Shown: positions 1 through 6,950 of the stretch, piece by piece
Numbering within the stretch: the first letter of the stretch is position 1
Layout: every line of letters begins with the position of its first letter
From: Pseudomonadota bacterium
GTDB lineage: Bacteria > Pseudomonadota > Gammaproteobacteria > Steroidobacterales > Steroidobacteraceae
Direction: 5' to 3'
Assembly (NCBI GenBank): GCA_021780395.1
Contig: JAJXYU010000348.1
Coordinates: forward strand, 1 to 22,823
DNA length: 22,823 nt
The notes under the pieces: generated by a model
The model's input: the letters and a program-made list of their open reading frames with translations, nothing else
Database searches by the model: none
Told to the model about the DNA's origin: nothing
Translations under genes and position numbers: made by a program

Positions 1-917
1 AATCTACGCGCGATGTGAAGAGCATCTTCGCGCTGCACGTCAAAGAGGCTGACCCTGTGCTGGCCGCACGGCGCGCCGCTGAAATCGACTCCGAAGAGCT
101 GGCCGGTCTGATCGGCCAGTTGGTCGATAAGGGCAAGGGCCGCACCGCTGCGAAGCTCCGGTCCTACCTGCGCCGCGCCTACGCGCTGGCGGCTGCATCG
201 CACACCGACCCGAGCGCACCGCTCGCCCTGCGGTCATTCGGCATCCGCACCAACCCCCTGGCCGCTATCCCTGCGTTGTCGAAATTCAACCGAGCGCGGG
301 ACCGCGTGCTGAGTGGGCCGGAACTCGGAGCACTGCTCCGGCACATCGAGACGCTACCGGAAGGCGAACCGACGGACGCGCTGCTGTTGACGCTGCACCT
401 GGGCGGCCAACGTCCTGCTCAGTTGCTCCGCGTAACCGCCAAGGATGTTGACCTGGACGGACTGACGGTTGCTCTGCGCGACCCAAAGGGTAAGCGCACC
501 CAACCGCGCCTGCATGTTCTGCCGCTGGTGCCCGAGGCGTTGGCCATCGTGGAGCGGCGAGTCACCGGCCTGACTGGCGATGACAAGCTGTTCACGACGA
601 CCCCGGAGGCGTTGTCCGCTGTCGTGGCCGATATTTCCAAGGAACTGGTGAAGGCGGAAGCGGCACGCGAACCGTTCCAGTTGCGCGACCTGCGTCGGAC
701 CTGCGAGACCATGCTGGCGAGCCTGTCCGTATCGTCGGACGTGCGCGCGCAGTTGCAGAGTCACGGCCTTGGTGGTGTCCAGAATCGACACTACGACCGG
801 CACGACTACGCACCGGAAAAGAAGCGCACCCTGGAATTGTGGGCCAAGCACATGAAGAGGCTGAAGGAAGGCAAGCGCGACAACGTGGTGCCGATGAAGC
901 GGCCCGCGGGCGCATAA
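1..917 (+). CDS. Tyrosine recombinase/integrase, N-terminus cut by window edge
   Basis: Site-specific recombinase expected to integrate and excise the element. The reading frame is open to the left edge (from base 3), so the true start and most of the core-binding domain lie outside the window; the GTG at 15 is only the first possible start visible. The catalytic domain is complete. The first catalytic Arg is in GGQRPAQLL (codon at 411). The box II motif is RDLRRT (684-701), with Arg where most families have His. The later His is in QSHGLGG (codon at 762) and the nucleophilic Tyr in RHYDRHDY (codon at 792), a normal His-x9-Tyr spacing. From memory, the box II RDLRRT form recurs in a proteobacterial integrase subfamily, so it need not mean inactivity. 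The gene reads toward the cargo and away from the unseen left end. Confidence 0.9.
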   Translation, partial: STRDVKSIFALHVKEADPVLAARRAAEIDSEELAGLIGQLVDKGKGRTAAKLRSYLRRAYALAAASHTDPSAPLALRSFGIRTNPLAAIPALSKFNRARDRVLSGPELGALLRHIETLPEGEPTDALLLTLHLGGQRPAQLLRVTAKDVDLDGLTVALRDPKGKRTQPRLHVLPLVPEALAIVERRVTGLTGDDKLFTTTPEALSAVVADISKELVKAEAAREPFQLRDLRRTCETMLASLSVSSDVRAQLQSHGLGGVQNRHYDRHDYAPEKKRTLELWAKHMKRLKEGKRDNVVPMKRPAGA

Positions 918-1019
918 CCGAACCCCGTCGCGTCTACCCTGCCGCTGATCCCGGCGGGGGAACACCGGGAATCCTGACCCGGCTGGCGCGGCGGCTTCTG
1001 ATCAGGGCTCATGCGCTAC

Positions 1020-1025
1020 AGGAGG
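1020..1025 (+). promoter_or_regulatory. Ribosome binding site AGGAGG deciding the start at 1032
   Basis: AGGAGG lies 6 bases before the ATG at 1032. An in-frame ATG at 1011 has no comparable site, so 1032 is the preferred start of the following gene. Confidence 0.6.
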
Positions 1026-1031
1026 CGCACG

Positions 1032-1703
1032 ATGGCAAATAGCGACAAGCCAACTCGGTCCCCCGCACCCGTCATAAAGCCACTAAAGGGCGTGGGTCTC
1101 CCCGAAATGAGGCTAAAGCCCGAGCACCTATCGGACGACGATATTGCGCACCTATCGCGCAAGTCCGCATGGACCCTGGAGGAAGCGGCCTGGGCGCTGT
1201 GCGGGTATCGGGTGCCGGACGTTCGTATCTCTTCCCTCACGGACCTGCCGCGAGAAGTAAGACAAGTCGTAGAGTGCATGAGCGCCGCTCGAATCACTAA
1301 GGACTTGACCCCCATTGGCCCGCCCGATTTGAACGGGCAACGGAAGTATTTAAACCGTGATGAAGTCATCAAATGGGCCGGCGACCGATTCCCGACATTC
1401 CCGTCCGTCCTGTCGTCGCTGGCCGTGCCCGTCGCGGTAGGGATCGGGGAACGCGACCAACAGAAACCCAAACCGCCAGCACGTGCAGTCCCGATGAGCA
1501 AACAGCACGCCGAAACTGTGCTGGACATTATCGAAGCTGCCAAATATGACCCGCTGGCCCTCCCGCCGCTTAAGAAGGGCAAGCCTTGGGTACGAGCGGA
1601 AATAACGAGAGAGTGCGTCCCAAAGTTGATGACCCCAAGTCAGTTTGACCGCGCGTGGCGACTCCTGCGCTCAGACAAAAGAATCAAGTCCACGACAGAT
1701 TGA
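1032..1703 (+). CDS. Hypothetical element protein, possible C-terminal helical DNA-binding region
   Basis: A 223-residue soluble protein with no signal peptide or membrane segment. I do not recognise the family. The N-terminal third contains a helical stretch rich in Trp and Ala (SAWTLEEAAWALCGY). The C-terminal part, about residues 150-223, starts with a predicted helix and continues with basic, helix-forming sequence ending AWRLLRSDKRIKSTTD, which could be a winged helix; that is inference from pattern only. The gene follows the integrase by 114 bp and precedes the TGGGCA box cluster, so a regulatory or excision-related role is possible but unproven. G+C is lower than in the chromosomal flank. 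Confidence 0.65.
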   Translation: MANSDKPTRSPAPVIKPLKGVGLPEMRLKPEHLSDDDIAHLSRKSAWTLEEAAWALCGYRVPDVRISSLTDLPREVRQVVECMSAARITKDLTPIGPPDLNGQRKYLNRDEVIKWAGDRFPTFPSVLSSLAVPVAVGIGERDQQKPKPPARAVPMSKQHAETVLDIIEAAKYDPLALPPLKKGKPWVRAEITRECVPKLMTPSQFDRAWRLLRSDKRIKSTTD

Positions 1704-1705
1704 CC

Positions 1706-1762
1706 CTGGGCAAACCCTCTGGGCAAAAAATGCCCACGGTCCACGCTTGATTTGCCCACGGT
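1706..1762. repeat. Cluster of four TGGGCA/TGCCCA boxes before the replication operon
   Basis: CTGGGCAAA occurs at 1706-1714 and 1719-1727, 13 bp apart. TGCCCACGGT occurs at 1731-1740 and 1753-1762, 22 bp apart. The second and third boxes form a perfect 6-bp hairpin stem with an AAAAA loop (1720-1736). The cluster fills the gap between the stop at 1703 and the AlpA-like gene at 1819. No T-run follows the hairpin, so a terminator is unlikely. An operator or a replication-initiator site fits better, by inference. Confidence 0.6.
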
Positions 1763-1818
1763 TCCCGGCTGCATTGTCTGCATCGCGCCGCAATCACGCG
1801 GCACGAACGGAGCGGACA

Positions 1819-2061
1819 ATGTTGCTAAGAGATACCGAAGTTGGAGCGCGCCTGGGCATGGCGCGCAGCACCACCTGGGACTGCGTGAGGGATGGCACGC
1901 TGCCGCCGCCGATCCGGCGCGGGGTGAAGTGGAGCCGATGGCCGAGCGCCGAGGTGGAGCGCATCGAGGCAGCCATCGTGGCGGGCGCTACGGATGACGG
2001 ATTGCGCCAGTTGGTACGGGAGCTGACCGAGGCGCGGGCTGTCGGCGGGCACGCCCCATGA
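1819..2061 (+). CDS. AlpA-like helix-turn-helix regulator
   Basis: An 80-residue protein beginning MLLRDTEVGARLGMARSTTW, the pattern of AlpA/MerR-like winged-helix regulators: an LxDxEV lead, then a helix-turn-helix at about residues 6-26, then a basic wing with a GVKWSRWPSAEVERIEA segment that matches the AlpA consensus (Gx.xxWxxsEVxxw). AlpA proteins in satellites activate excision or early gene expression. The start at 1819 is preceded by GGAG at 1809-1812. The stop overlaps the start of the ATPase gene (ATGA), so the two are probably translated together. It is the first gene of the replication operon and lies directly behind the TGGGCA boxes, which it may bind (inference). Confidence 0.8.
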   Translation: MLLRDTEVGARLGMARSTTWDCVRDGTLPPPIRRGVKWSRWPSAEVERIEAAIVAGATDDGLRQLVRELTEARAVGGHAP

Positions 2062-3719
2062 ACGCCTGGGCCGACACGATGCCGTCCGATGACAGGTTGC
2101 CGCCAGTTGACCTGTACGCGAGCGAACCCGCCTGCGCGAAATTCGTCGCCGATGATGCTGGTGAGGCGTCCACGGGAAGCCACAAGGACAGCAAGCAGGA
2201 CTCGCAAGCATCCGTGCTGGTGGCTTTCGTCCGCGACCGCTGCAATCTGGTGCACGACGAAAACGGCGAAGTTTTCGCCATCGAAAAGGCGACCGGCGAG
2301 GTGCGGAACATCGAGCGCAGGGGATTCCGCACTTGGCTGCACGCTGAGTTCTACGCGGCGACGAAAAAGGCCGCCCGCTCGCAATCAGTGGCCGAGGCAT
2401 TGACCACGTTGGCGGGCATCGGCCAGCACGATGGCGAACTGGTCGAGGTGCATATCCGCTGCGCTCCGCTCGGCGCAGGTTACGTGATCGACCTGGGCGA
2501 ACCGGGAAAGAGCCGCGCAATCGTGGTGCGTCCTGGCGACTGGACCGTCACCGATCATCACGGCGTGATGTTTCAGCGTCCCGATTCGATGAAGCCGCTA
2601 CCCGAGCCGGCGCGAGGTGGCACCCTCGATCCGCTGTGGAGTCTGGTGAACGTGCCCGAGATGGCGAGGCTGCTGGTAACGACGTGGCTGCTCGACTGCC
2701 TGCGCCCCGATACACCGTTTCCGCTGCTTGAGGCTATTGGAGAACAGGGTAGCGCCAAGTCCGGCTTGCAAACCATCCTGAAACGACTGGTCGACCCGAG
2801 CGCTATCGAGCTGCGGAGCGCACCGCGCAGTGGTGAAGATGTCTTTGTCGGAGCGGGCCAGGGCTGGCTCTTGGCCTACGACAACGTGAGTCACCTTTCG
2901 GCGGATTTGCAAGACGTGCTGTGCCGCGTGGCGACCGGCGCGACCTATGCGACCAGGAAGCTCTACACGAACAACGAGGAGTCCAGCATCCGTGCCAAGC
3001 GGCCCGTTACCTTGAACGGCATTGGCGCGAGCATCACGGCCCAGGATTTGGTGGACCGTGCGATTAGCCTGGAGCTGGCGAGCATCGAGGATCGGCGCGA
3101 AAAGGCGGCCATTGAATCCGAGTTCGACCGCCTGCACCCGGCCCTGCTCGGCGCGCTGTTCGACCTGCTCGCCAGAGCCTTGGCGATCCTCCCAACCGTC
3201 GCCATCGAGCGCGACCGTCGACCCCGGCTGATCGAGTTCGCGCGGCTCGGCTGCGCGGTGGCACAGTCGATGGGCAAGACCGCTGATGACTTCCTGGGTG
3301 AGTTCGAGGCGATGAGGGCCGAGAGCATCGGACGCACGCTGGACGCCAGCCCGGTTGCCGGCGCGTTGCTGGCCTACCTGGAAGGCCGCCCCGACCGATT
3401 CACCGAGTACACGGTAAAGCGGCTGTTCGAGTCACTGGAGCGCCAAGACGGAGACGCATGGCCCCGCAGTCCAAAGGGTTTTGCGGACGCACTGCGCCGC
3501 GCGGCACCGGCTCTGCGCACCTTCGGGATCGTGGTCAAGTTCCTGGGCAAGCGGGGTAGTAGCACCTGGGTCCTGCTCACAGAAAAAAAGTCACCGGGAA
3601 CAAGTCGTGGAAGTCGTGCAAGTCGTGCTGAGCGGCCCGGGCACGACATTGACGACCTTGACGACATGATTACAGCAAGTATGTCCCGCTCCTGTGATGC
3701 GCAGGAGGTGGTGGTATGA
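2058..3719 (+). CDS. Large P-loop ATPase of mobile elements, putative replication helicase
   Basis: A 553-residue protein. The central ATPase core has a P-loop GEQGSAKS at residues 228-235, with Ala in the usual Gly place before Lys234, a form I recall from phage-encoded members. The Walker B-like segment is WLLAYDN (Asp275, Asn276), a sensor-like Asn320 is in LNGIGAS, and a candidate arginine finger is Arg334 in DLVDRAI. This order matches ATPases related to phage and plasmid replication helicases. The C-terminal third (about 440-515) resembles a winged helix (KGFADALRRAAPALRTFGI). The tail, from about residue 513, is a low-complexity Arg/Ser then Asp-rich stretch encoded by the GTCGT repeats. 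Position before a primase gene, with ATGA overlaps on both sides, supports a role in element replication. Helicase activity itself is inferred. Confidence 0.7.
   Translation: MNAWADTMPSDDRLPPVDLYASEPACAKFVADDAGEASTGSHKDSKQDSQASVLVAFVRDRCNLVHDENGEVFAIEKATGEVRNIERRGFRTWLHAEFYAATKKAARSQSVAEALTTLAGIGQHDGELVEVHIRCAPLGAGYVIDLGEPGKSRAIVVRPGDWTVTDHHGVMFQRPDSMKPLPEPARGGTLDPLWSLVNVPEMARLLVTTWLLDCLRPDTPFPLLEAIGEQGSAKSGLQTILKRLVDPSAIELRSAPRSGEDVFVGAGQGWLLAYDNVSHLSADLQDVLCRVATGATYATRKLYTNNEESSIRAKRPVTLNGIGASITAQDLVDRAISLELASIEDRREKAAIESEFDRLHPALLGALFDLLARALAILPTVAIERDRRPRLIEFARLGCAVAQSMGKTADDFLGEFEAMRAESIGRTLDASPVAGALLAYLEGRPDRFTEYTVKRLFESLERQDGDAWPRSPKGFADALRRAAPALRTFGIVVKFLGKRGSSTWVLLTEKKSPGTSRGSRASRAERPGHDIDDLDDMITASMSRSCDAQEVVV
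3602..3666. repeat. Iteron-like GTCGT repeats in the end of the ATPase gene
   Basis: Three tandem 9-bp copies AAGTCGTGN lie at 3602-3628. They are followed by GCACGAC at 3641-3647, which is the inverted complement of GTCGTGC at 3622-3628, and by two tandem copies of TTGACGACN at 3649-3666. The result is a group of GTCGT motifs facing a group of ACGAC motifs about a GC-rich centre. The site is coding and may simply encode a flexible tail, but its form and its position beside the primase gene suggest a cis-acting replication site. Confidence 0.5.
3703..3710 (+). promoter_or_regulatory. Strong ribosome binding site AGGAGGTG
   Basis: AGGAGGTG ends 5 bases before the ATG at 3716 and lies inside the end of the ATPase gene. 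It fixes the start of the small TubC-N-like gene and suggests independent, strong translation initiation. Confidence 0.65.
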
Positions 3720-4069
3720 CCCCGCGCGCCATTCTGGACCGACTTACGGCCGCTGGCGTGCGCGTGCGGCTCGACCCGACGAACCCCGAGCGGTTGCGGC
3801 TGAGTCCGGCTGACCGGCTGACCGCTGACCTGCTTACGCTGGCGCGGGAGCACAAGGCCGCGTTGTTGTCTGCGCTGCGCGTACGCACCGCGCTCCCGAC
3901 TCCCGAAGAGCTGGCGGTTTGGGGGGAATACCTGCTCGAGCGTAGCGCGGTCATGGAGCACGACGGTGAACTACCGCGCGCCGAGGCTGATCGGCGGGCG
4001 TGGTCGGAACTGCTGACTAAATGCCCCGCTGCGGCAGCATGCTTCGTGCCAGGAGGCGGTCATGCTTGA
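3716..4069 (+). CDS. TubC N-terminal docking domain-like small protein
   Basis: A 117-residue protein. Residues 1-55 have the pattern of the TubC N-terminal docking domain: PRAILDRLTAAGVRVRLD, then a short hairpin, then a helix ending EHKAALLSALR. This small fold was named for docking in natural-product synthetases, but from memory similar domains are common beside primases in mobile elements, where they probably mediate protein contacts. The second half carries a conserved-looking segment YLLERSAVMEHDGELPRAEADRRAW with unknown role. The gene overlaps the ATPase gene by 4 bp and the primase gene by 8 bp, so it belongs to the replication module. Its partner is unknown; the flanking ATPase or primase is the simplest guess. 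Confidence 0.65.
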   Translation: MTPRAILDRLTAAGVRVRLDPTNPERLRLSPADRLTADLLTLAREHKAALLSALRVRTALPTPEELAVWGEYLLERSAVMEHDGELPRAEADRRAWSELLTKCPAAAACFVPGGGHA

Positions 4070-4802
4070 TCTGGCGCTGCACTATGCGGCCCGAGGCTGG
4101 CCAGTATTTCCCCTGGTGGCGGGCGGAAAGAAGCCCATACCCGGCTCGCACGGATGCCTGGACGCCAGCCTAGACCGCAATCGGATGGAGAGCTGGTGGA
4201 GTGAGCACCCGGACGCGAACTGCGGCATTGCGACTGGCCGGCGGGCGGGACTGCTGGTGGTCGATATTGACCCGAGGCACAACCCCAGGTGGCTGGACGC
4301 ACTGCGCGTGCTCGCCCTGCCGCGCACGTTCACGGTTAGGACGTGGAGCGGAGGGTTTCACCTGTACTTCGCGCTGAACGGCGACGGCACCGGCAGTGGA
4401 ACTGACCTGCTGCCGGGAATCGACTGGCGCTGTAACGGCGGCTATGTAGTTGCACCCGGTTCGACCGTGGAGGGCGCGCTATACACCATCGCGCGGAACC
4501 TGCCGCTGGCACCCGTCCCGGTCAGTCTGCGCGAGCGCATTGACGCGCACCGCAAGCAACGGCGCGTCGAACTCGACGGCGAGGGGCGCATGATTATCGA
4601 GAGCCGCCGGCGGAATGAGACCTTGTTTCAAGCTGCCTGCGCGTTGCGCCGATTTGGCGTAGACGCACCGGCGCTGCTGGAATCGCTGCGCGCAATCAAT
4701 GTAGAGCACTGCCGGCCTGCGCTTCCTGATGCGGAACTGCTCACGATTGCCCAATCTGCGGCACGGTACGCGCCAGCTGAACAGCACCGGAGGGCACAAT
4801 GA
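4062..4802 (+). CDS. Bifunctional DNA primase/polymerase (prim-pol) protein
   Basis: A 246-residue protein with an N-terminal prim-pol domain and a C-terminal PriCT-like helical domain. The opening ALHYAARGWPVFPL (5-18) is the family hallmark. The metal-binding motif is VVDID (Asp68 and Asp70), followed by SGGFHLYF with His100, and then GIDWRCNGGYVVAPGS (119-134), which holds the third acidic residue Asp121. Residues about 183-242 (RNETLFQAACALRRFGV to SAARYAP) fit the primase C-terminal domain. It has no helicase domain of its own, consistent with the separate ATPase gene just upstream. AGGAGG at 4051-4056 precedes the ATG. The enzyme should prime, and perhaps extend, element DNA; activity is inferred from intact motifs. 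Confidence 0.88.
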   Translation: MLDLALHYAARGWPVFPLVAGGKKPIPGSHGCLDASLDRNRMESWWSEHPDANCGIATGRRAGLLVVDIDPRHNPRWLDALRVLALPRTFTVRTWSGGFHLYFALNGDGTGSGTDLLPGIDWRCNGGYVVAPGSTVEGALYTIARNLPLAPVPVSLRERIDAHRKQRRVELDGEGRMIIESRRRNETLFQAACALRRFGVDAPALLESLRAINVEHCRPALPDAELLTIAQSAARYAPAEQHRRAQ

Positions 4803-5095
4803 TGAGCGCCGAAGGACCGGGGAAAGAGGCCACCAAAAGCAATGTCGAAAGCGAGCTTTTGCCGCAGGCCCAATGGCCTGCGCGTCTACCTTCCCCCCGT
4901 ATCTGCTTGCGTGATATCGACGCCATCCGGCGAGAGATGGGCCGTGTATACCGGGATGCGCGGCGCGGTCAGATTGAAAGCACCGAGGCCGCGCGGCTGG
5001 TGTACATCCTGGCCGAGCTGCGGAAGACCTACGAAGCAAGCACCCTTGAGCGGCGACTGATCGCATTGGAGAGCGAAAATGACGAAGGCACTTGA
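4799..5095 (+). CDS. Small conserved element protein, unknown function
   Basis: A 98-residue soluble protein starting at ATG 4799 or 4802; GGAGGG at 4789-4794 serves either, and the first gives an ATGA overlap with the primase stop. The first 35 residues look disordered. The rest is helical: DIDAIRREMGRVYRDARRG, then a segment rich in Leu, Arg and Glu that ends TLERRLIALESE. I recall similar DIDAIRREM proteins beside primases in other proteobacterial elements, but no function is known to me. The last helix is encoded by the first copy of a 27-bp block repeated at the start of the next two genes. It overlaps the following gene by 17 bp. Confidence 0.6.
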   Translation: MMSAEGPGKEATKSNVESELLPQAQWPARLPSPRICLRDIDAIRREMGRVYRDARRGQIESTEAARLVYILAELRKTYEASTLERRLIALESENDEGT

Positions 5096-5376
5096 GCATC
5101 GCATCGAGGCGCTGGAGAGGCGCAGCAAGTCTGCGGACTGCACCTGTGATCGGGCAGAGAACCAAGTCCGACTTGTCGTTATTGATCCGCGTTGGCACCC
5201 GGAGCGGGTCCGCGCCGAGGAAGACGCTGTGGCCCAAGGCAATTGTCCCGTCCATCCCGGACGGCGTGCCCCCGTGGTGCAACTGAGTCCAACTGACGCA
5301 TTGGTATAGCGGCGACTCGCCGAATTGGAGACTGACAATGGCAACCAATCTTGAGCGACGTATCGAGACCCTGGAG
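5045..5376 (+). repeat. Three imperfect 27-bp blocks shared by three adjacent small genes
   Basis: The blocks lie at 5045-5071, 5091-5117 and 5350-5376. All begin CTTGAGC and end TGGAG, and all are read in the same codon phase. They encode LERRLIALE at the C-terminus of one protein and LEHRIEALE and LERRIETLE at residues 5-13 of the next two. The spacing is uneven, so this is not a CRISPR array. Duplication or conversion of a coding segment is the likely origin. Confidence 0.65.
5079..5309 (+). CDS. Small element protein with coiled-coil start and Cys/His cluster
   Basis: A 76-residue protein. Residues 1-16 form a short amphipathic helix (ALEHRIEALERR). Cysteines follow in CTC (residues 21-23), and a second group NCPVHP appears near residue 55, so a small zinc-binding fold is possible; this is inference. 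GGAGAG stands 8 bases before the ATG. The gene begins within the end of the preceding gene (17-bp overlap), which favours coupled translation. It has no signal peptide or membrane segment. Function is unknown. Confidence 0.5.
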   Translation: MTKALEHRIEALERRSKSADCTCDRAENQVRLVVIDPRWHPERVRAEEDAVAQGNCPVHPGRRAPVVQLSPTDALV

Positions 5377-5526
5377 GCGCGGCGATTGACCGGAGGACCT
5401 CGCATTGCCGTCATCCACCAAAACAAGGATGGCACATGGCCCGACGAGCCGAACGCCGCGCTTGTAATTTGCGTGCGGCGAATGGGCGTCATAGAGCTGA
5501 GCGACTCAGGGCACGGGCATAGCTAA
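5338..5526 (+). CDS. Small element protein, related at its start to the preceding gene
   Basis: A 62-residue protein starting at an ATG with GGAG at 5325-5328 nearby. Residues 5-16 (LERRIETLEARR) match the start of the preceding protein. The remainder has alternating hydrophobic residues (RIAVIHQNKDGTW and ALVICVRRMGVIEL), which fit a small beta-rich domain. It is the last gene of the operon and is followed by a likely terminator. Function is unknown. Confidence 0.45.
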   Translation: MATNLERRIETLEARRLTGGPRIAVIHQNKDGTWPDEPNAALVICVRRMGVIELSDSGHGHS

Positions 5527-5544
5527 ATCGGTGCGGGCCATATT

Positions 5545-5566
5545 GCGCGAGCTTGCGCGGGTTTTT
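5545..5566 (+). terminator. Likely intrinsic terminator after the replication operon
   Basis: A short GC stem (GCGC at 5545-5548 with GCGC at 5555-5558, or the shifted CGCG pairing) is followed by GGGTTTTT ending at 5566. It sits 19 bases after the last stop codon of the operon. The stem is short, so confidence is moderate. Confidence 0.45.
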
Positions 5567-5676
5567 GCGGCTTCAATGCCAGCAGCTCACCGCGTATCGG
5601 CTCGGTGATCAGTGACGGGCCAATCTCTAGTGGAAGCGGAATCAGATATTTTGCCGAATCGCTCTTTGTGGGTGCC

Positions 5677-6645
5677 TTACTGTTTCGCCTGATTCATAAG
5701 CTTCTTTGACATTTCTAACAGGCGCACTTGGTCCGACGGGATAGTGGAATCGATAGCATTCCAAACCTTAATAGTCTGCTTGGTCTCTGCATCTGCGGAG
5801 GCATAAATCTTATTAATCGTAGAGTCCTTTGAGGAATCGTTGCCGTTAATGATGTCATTGCGAAGGGCTTTGTATTCTAACCGGCTAACATGTGAAAAGC
5901 GGCGCAGGTCCTCCCATGCGCTTACATCAAAGGAATCTCGCCTCAGCGGCGCTATCAATGCTTTGTTTAGCCACGCTGCCTCTTCCCGGTCTGGACTAGG
6001 AAGTTTTTTGGGTTCAAGTGGCCCCTTTGTTTTGTATTTTTCTTGTAGTCGCGAATACATCGTCATTTCATTGGATCTCTCCAAATTAATGAGACGTACG
6101 GTTGCGTTTCGCTCTGCGTTAAAAAATGCAACGTCGATGCTGCACGTACTGGTGTTGCTAGGGCGGCGCATAACGTCCATTGAATACTTGCCCAGCGCTA
6201 TGCCAAATGCTGCGAGAAGCCTTAGGCCGTCTCTTGATGATTTGTTCTTCAAATTAATCGGTACGCCGTCTAGATTATCAACGGCATTTGACATGACGTG
6301 ATCGTCGCGTTGAAGCCTGCTCTCAGCAAGTTGACCCATCTGGTTCATGATTAGCTGACTTCGCAGATTCTCAAAATTTTCGATCTGCGTTGGTGTTAGC
6401 TGCTTTCCTATGGACTCGCGAGGATTAGTGGCCAGCGCGCTAATTTTTTTGATGCGATTGATTAAGAGGATCGCCTGATTGGCCGCATCTCCTTGGCGGT
6501 CAACGCTGGAGACGTAATCAACCGAGAGCGCCCGGCTAGGGGTGCATGACGGTAATGGGATTGCAGAAACTGATGGTGGAAAACGTGGCGAGGCATCCAC
6601 AACGCCGGATAGAACGAGCGCCAAACTCAGGTAATGCGCTTTCAT
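5677..6645 (-). CDS. AT-rich exported protein of unknown function, probable element cargo
   Basis: A 322-residue protein with a likely signal peptide: MKAHYLSLALVLSGVVDA, with a possible cleavage site after VDA at residue 18. Two Cys residues remain in the mature part (in SCTPS and STCSID) and could form a disulfide. The rest is mostly helical and charged, with no further membrane segment and no motif I recognise. The start at 6645 is preceded by GGAGAA, and an ATG-GAG-AAT-TGA triplet run overlaps it (TGAATG). Codon use and composition are far more AT-rich than the rest of the window, which points to a separate origin. It lies between the replication operon and the insertion site, on the opposite strand, a usual place for cargo. 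It could be an envelope-acting or surface factor; nothing in the sequence decides this. Confidence 0.7.
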   Translation of the reverse strand: MKAHYLSLALVLSGVVDASPRFPPSVSAIPLPSCTPSRALSVDYVSSVDRQGDAANQAILLINRIKKISALATNPRESIGKQLTPTQIENFENLRSQLIMNQMGQLAESRLQRDDHVMSNAVDNLDGVPINLKNKSSRDGLRLLAAFGIALGKYSMDVMRRPSNTSTCSIDVAFFNAERNATVRLINLERSNEMTMYSRLQEKYKTKGPLEPKKLPSPDREEAAWLNKALIAPLRRDSFDVSAWEDLRRFSHVSRLEYKALRNDIINGNDSSKDSTINKIYASADAETKQTIKVWNAIDSTIPSDQVRLLEMSKKLMNQAKQ

Positions 6646-6924
6646 TCAATTCTCCATAGTTGTGCGCTAGCGGCACTCGCGCCCTGGCCGAACGGCTGCG
6701 TCCCGCTTTTCGGGCGGAGCTGGCTGGCAGTAAGGCAGTAGTGCGACTCTGGGGACGAGGATACCCCCTGTCCGGGGGCGGCGACGCACCTCCGACCGGG
6801 CGCGATACTCCCACGCAACCGGGGCAATTCCAAGAAACGGCAACGGAACGGCAACGAATCGGCCAACATCCCCACGCTTATCGCAACGGACTAACGAGGG
6901 ACTCCGATAAATAATTGTTTTTAT
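6646..6924. other. 279-bp noncoding end of the element
   Basis: No convincing gene is present. It contains the upstream region of the exported-protein gene, a GC hairpin (CCCCC at 6764-6768 with GGGGG at 6774-6778, loop TGTCC), a repeated ACGGCAACG word near 6837-6854, and an AT-rich stretch AATAATTGTTTTTATT at 6909-6924 against the tRNA end. Element ends of this kind usually hold recombinase arm-binding sites, but none can be assigned here. Confidence 0.5.
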
Positions 6925-6950
6925 TGGTGCCCCGGGCCGGACTCGAACCG
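6925..6950. other. Putative attachment site in the 3' end of tRNA-Leu
   Basis: The CCA end and T-arm of the tRNA form the boundary with the element. Tyrosine recombinases that target tRNA genes usually duplicate this 3' segment, leaving an intact tRNA on one side. The second copy is expected left of base 1 and is not visible, so the exact core length is a guess. Confidence 0.45.

Larger units (their letters stand above)
1..6924. mobile_element. Integrated element at tRNA-Leu, left end outside window
   Basis: The region carries a tyrosine recombinase, an AlpA-like regulator, a P-loop ATPase, a primase/polymerase and several small unknown genes, a set known from phage satellites and small integrative elements. 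Its right edge abuts the 3' (CCA) end of an intact tRNA-Leu gene. Base composition is mixed and lower in G+C than the flank: 25 of 60 bases at 5761-5820 are G or C, against 40 of 60 at 9481-9540. No capsid, tail, conjugation or relaxase gene is visible, so the visible part looks like a satellite or a non-conjugative island. The recombinase lies about 6 kb from the tRNA, so it probably sits near the other, unseen end. The left boundary and total size cannot be determined here. Confidence 0.8.

Noticed and set aside
1720..1736. TGGGCA-AAAAA-TGCCCA hairpin as a terminator of the preceding gene
   Set aside because: No T-run follows on either strand, and further copies of the box on both sides point to protein binding.
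3604..3690. A frame shift at the end of the ATPase gene caused by the repeats
   Set aside because: The annotated frame runs on to a stop that overlaps the next start (ATGA) behind a strong ribosome site, so the gene structure is coherent as it stands.
5045..5376. The repeated 27-bp block as a CRISPR array
   Set aside because: Only three imperfect copies with unequal spacing, all inside coding frames, and no cas genes.
6660..6914. Small open frames on both strands between the cargo gene and the tRNA
   Set aside because: No ribosome sites, no plausible protein composition; one runs into the tRNA flank. Treated as noncoding.
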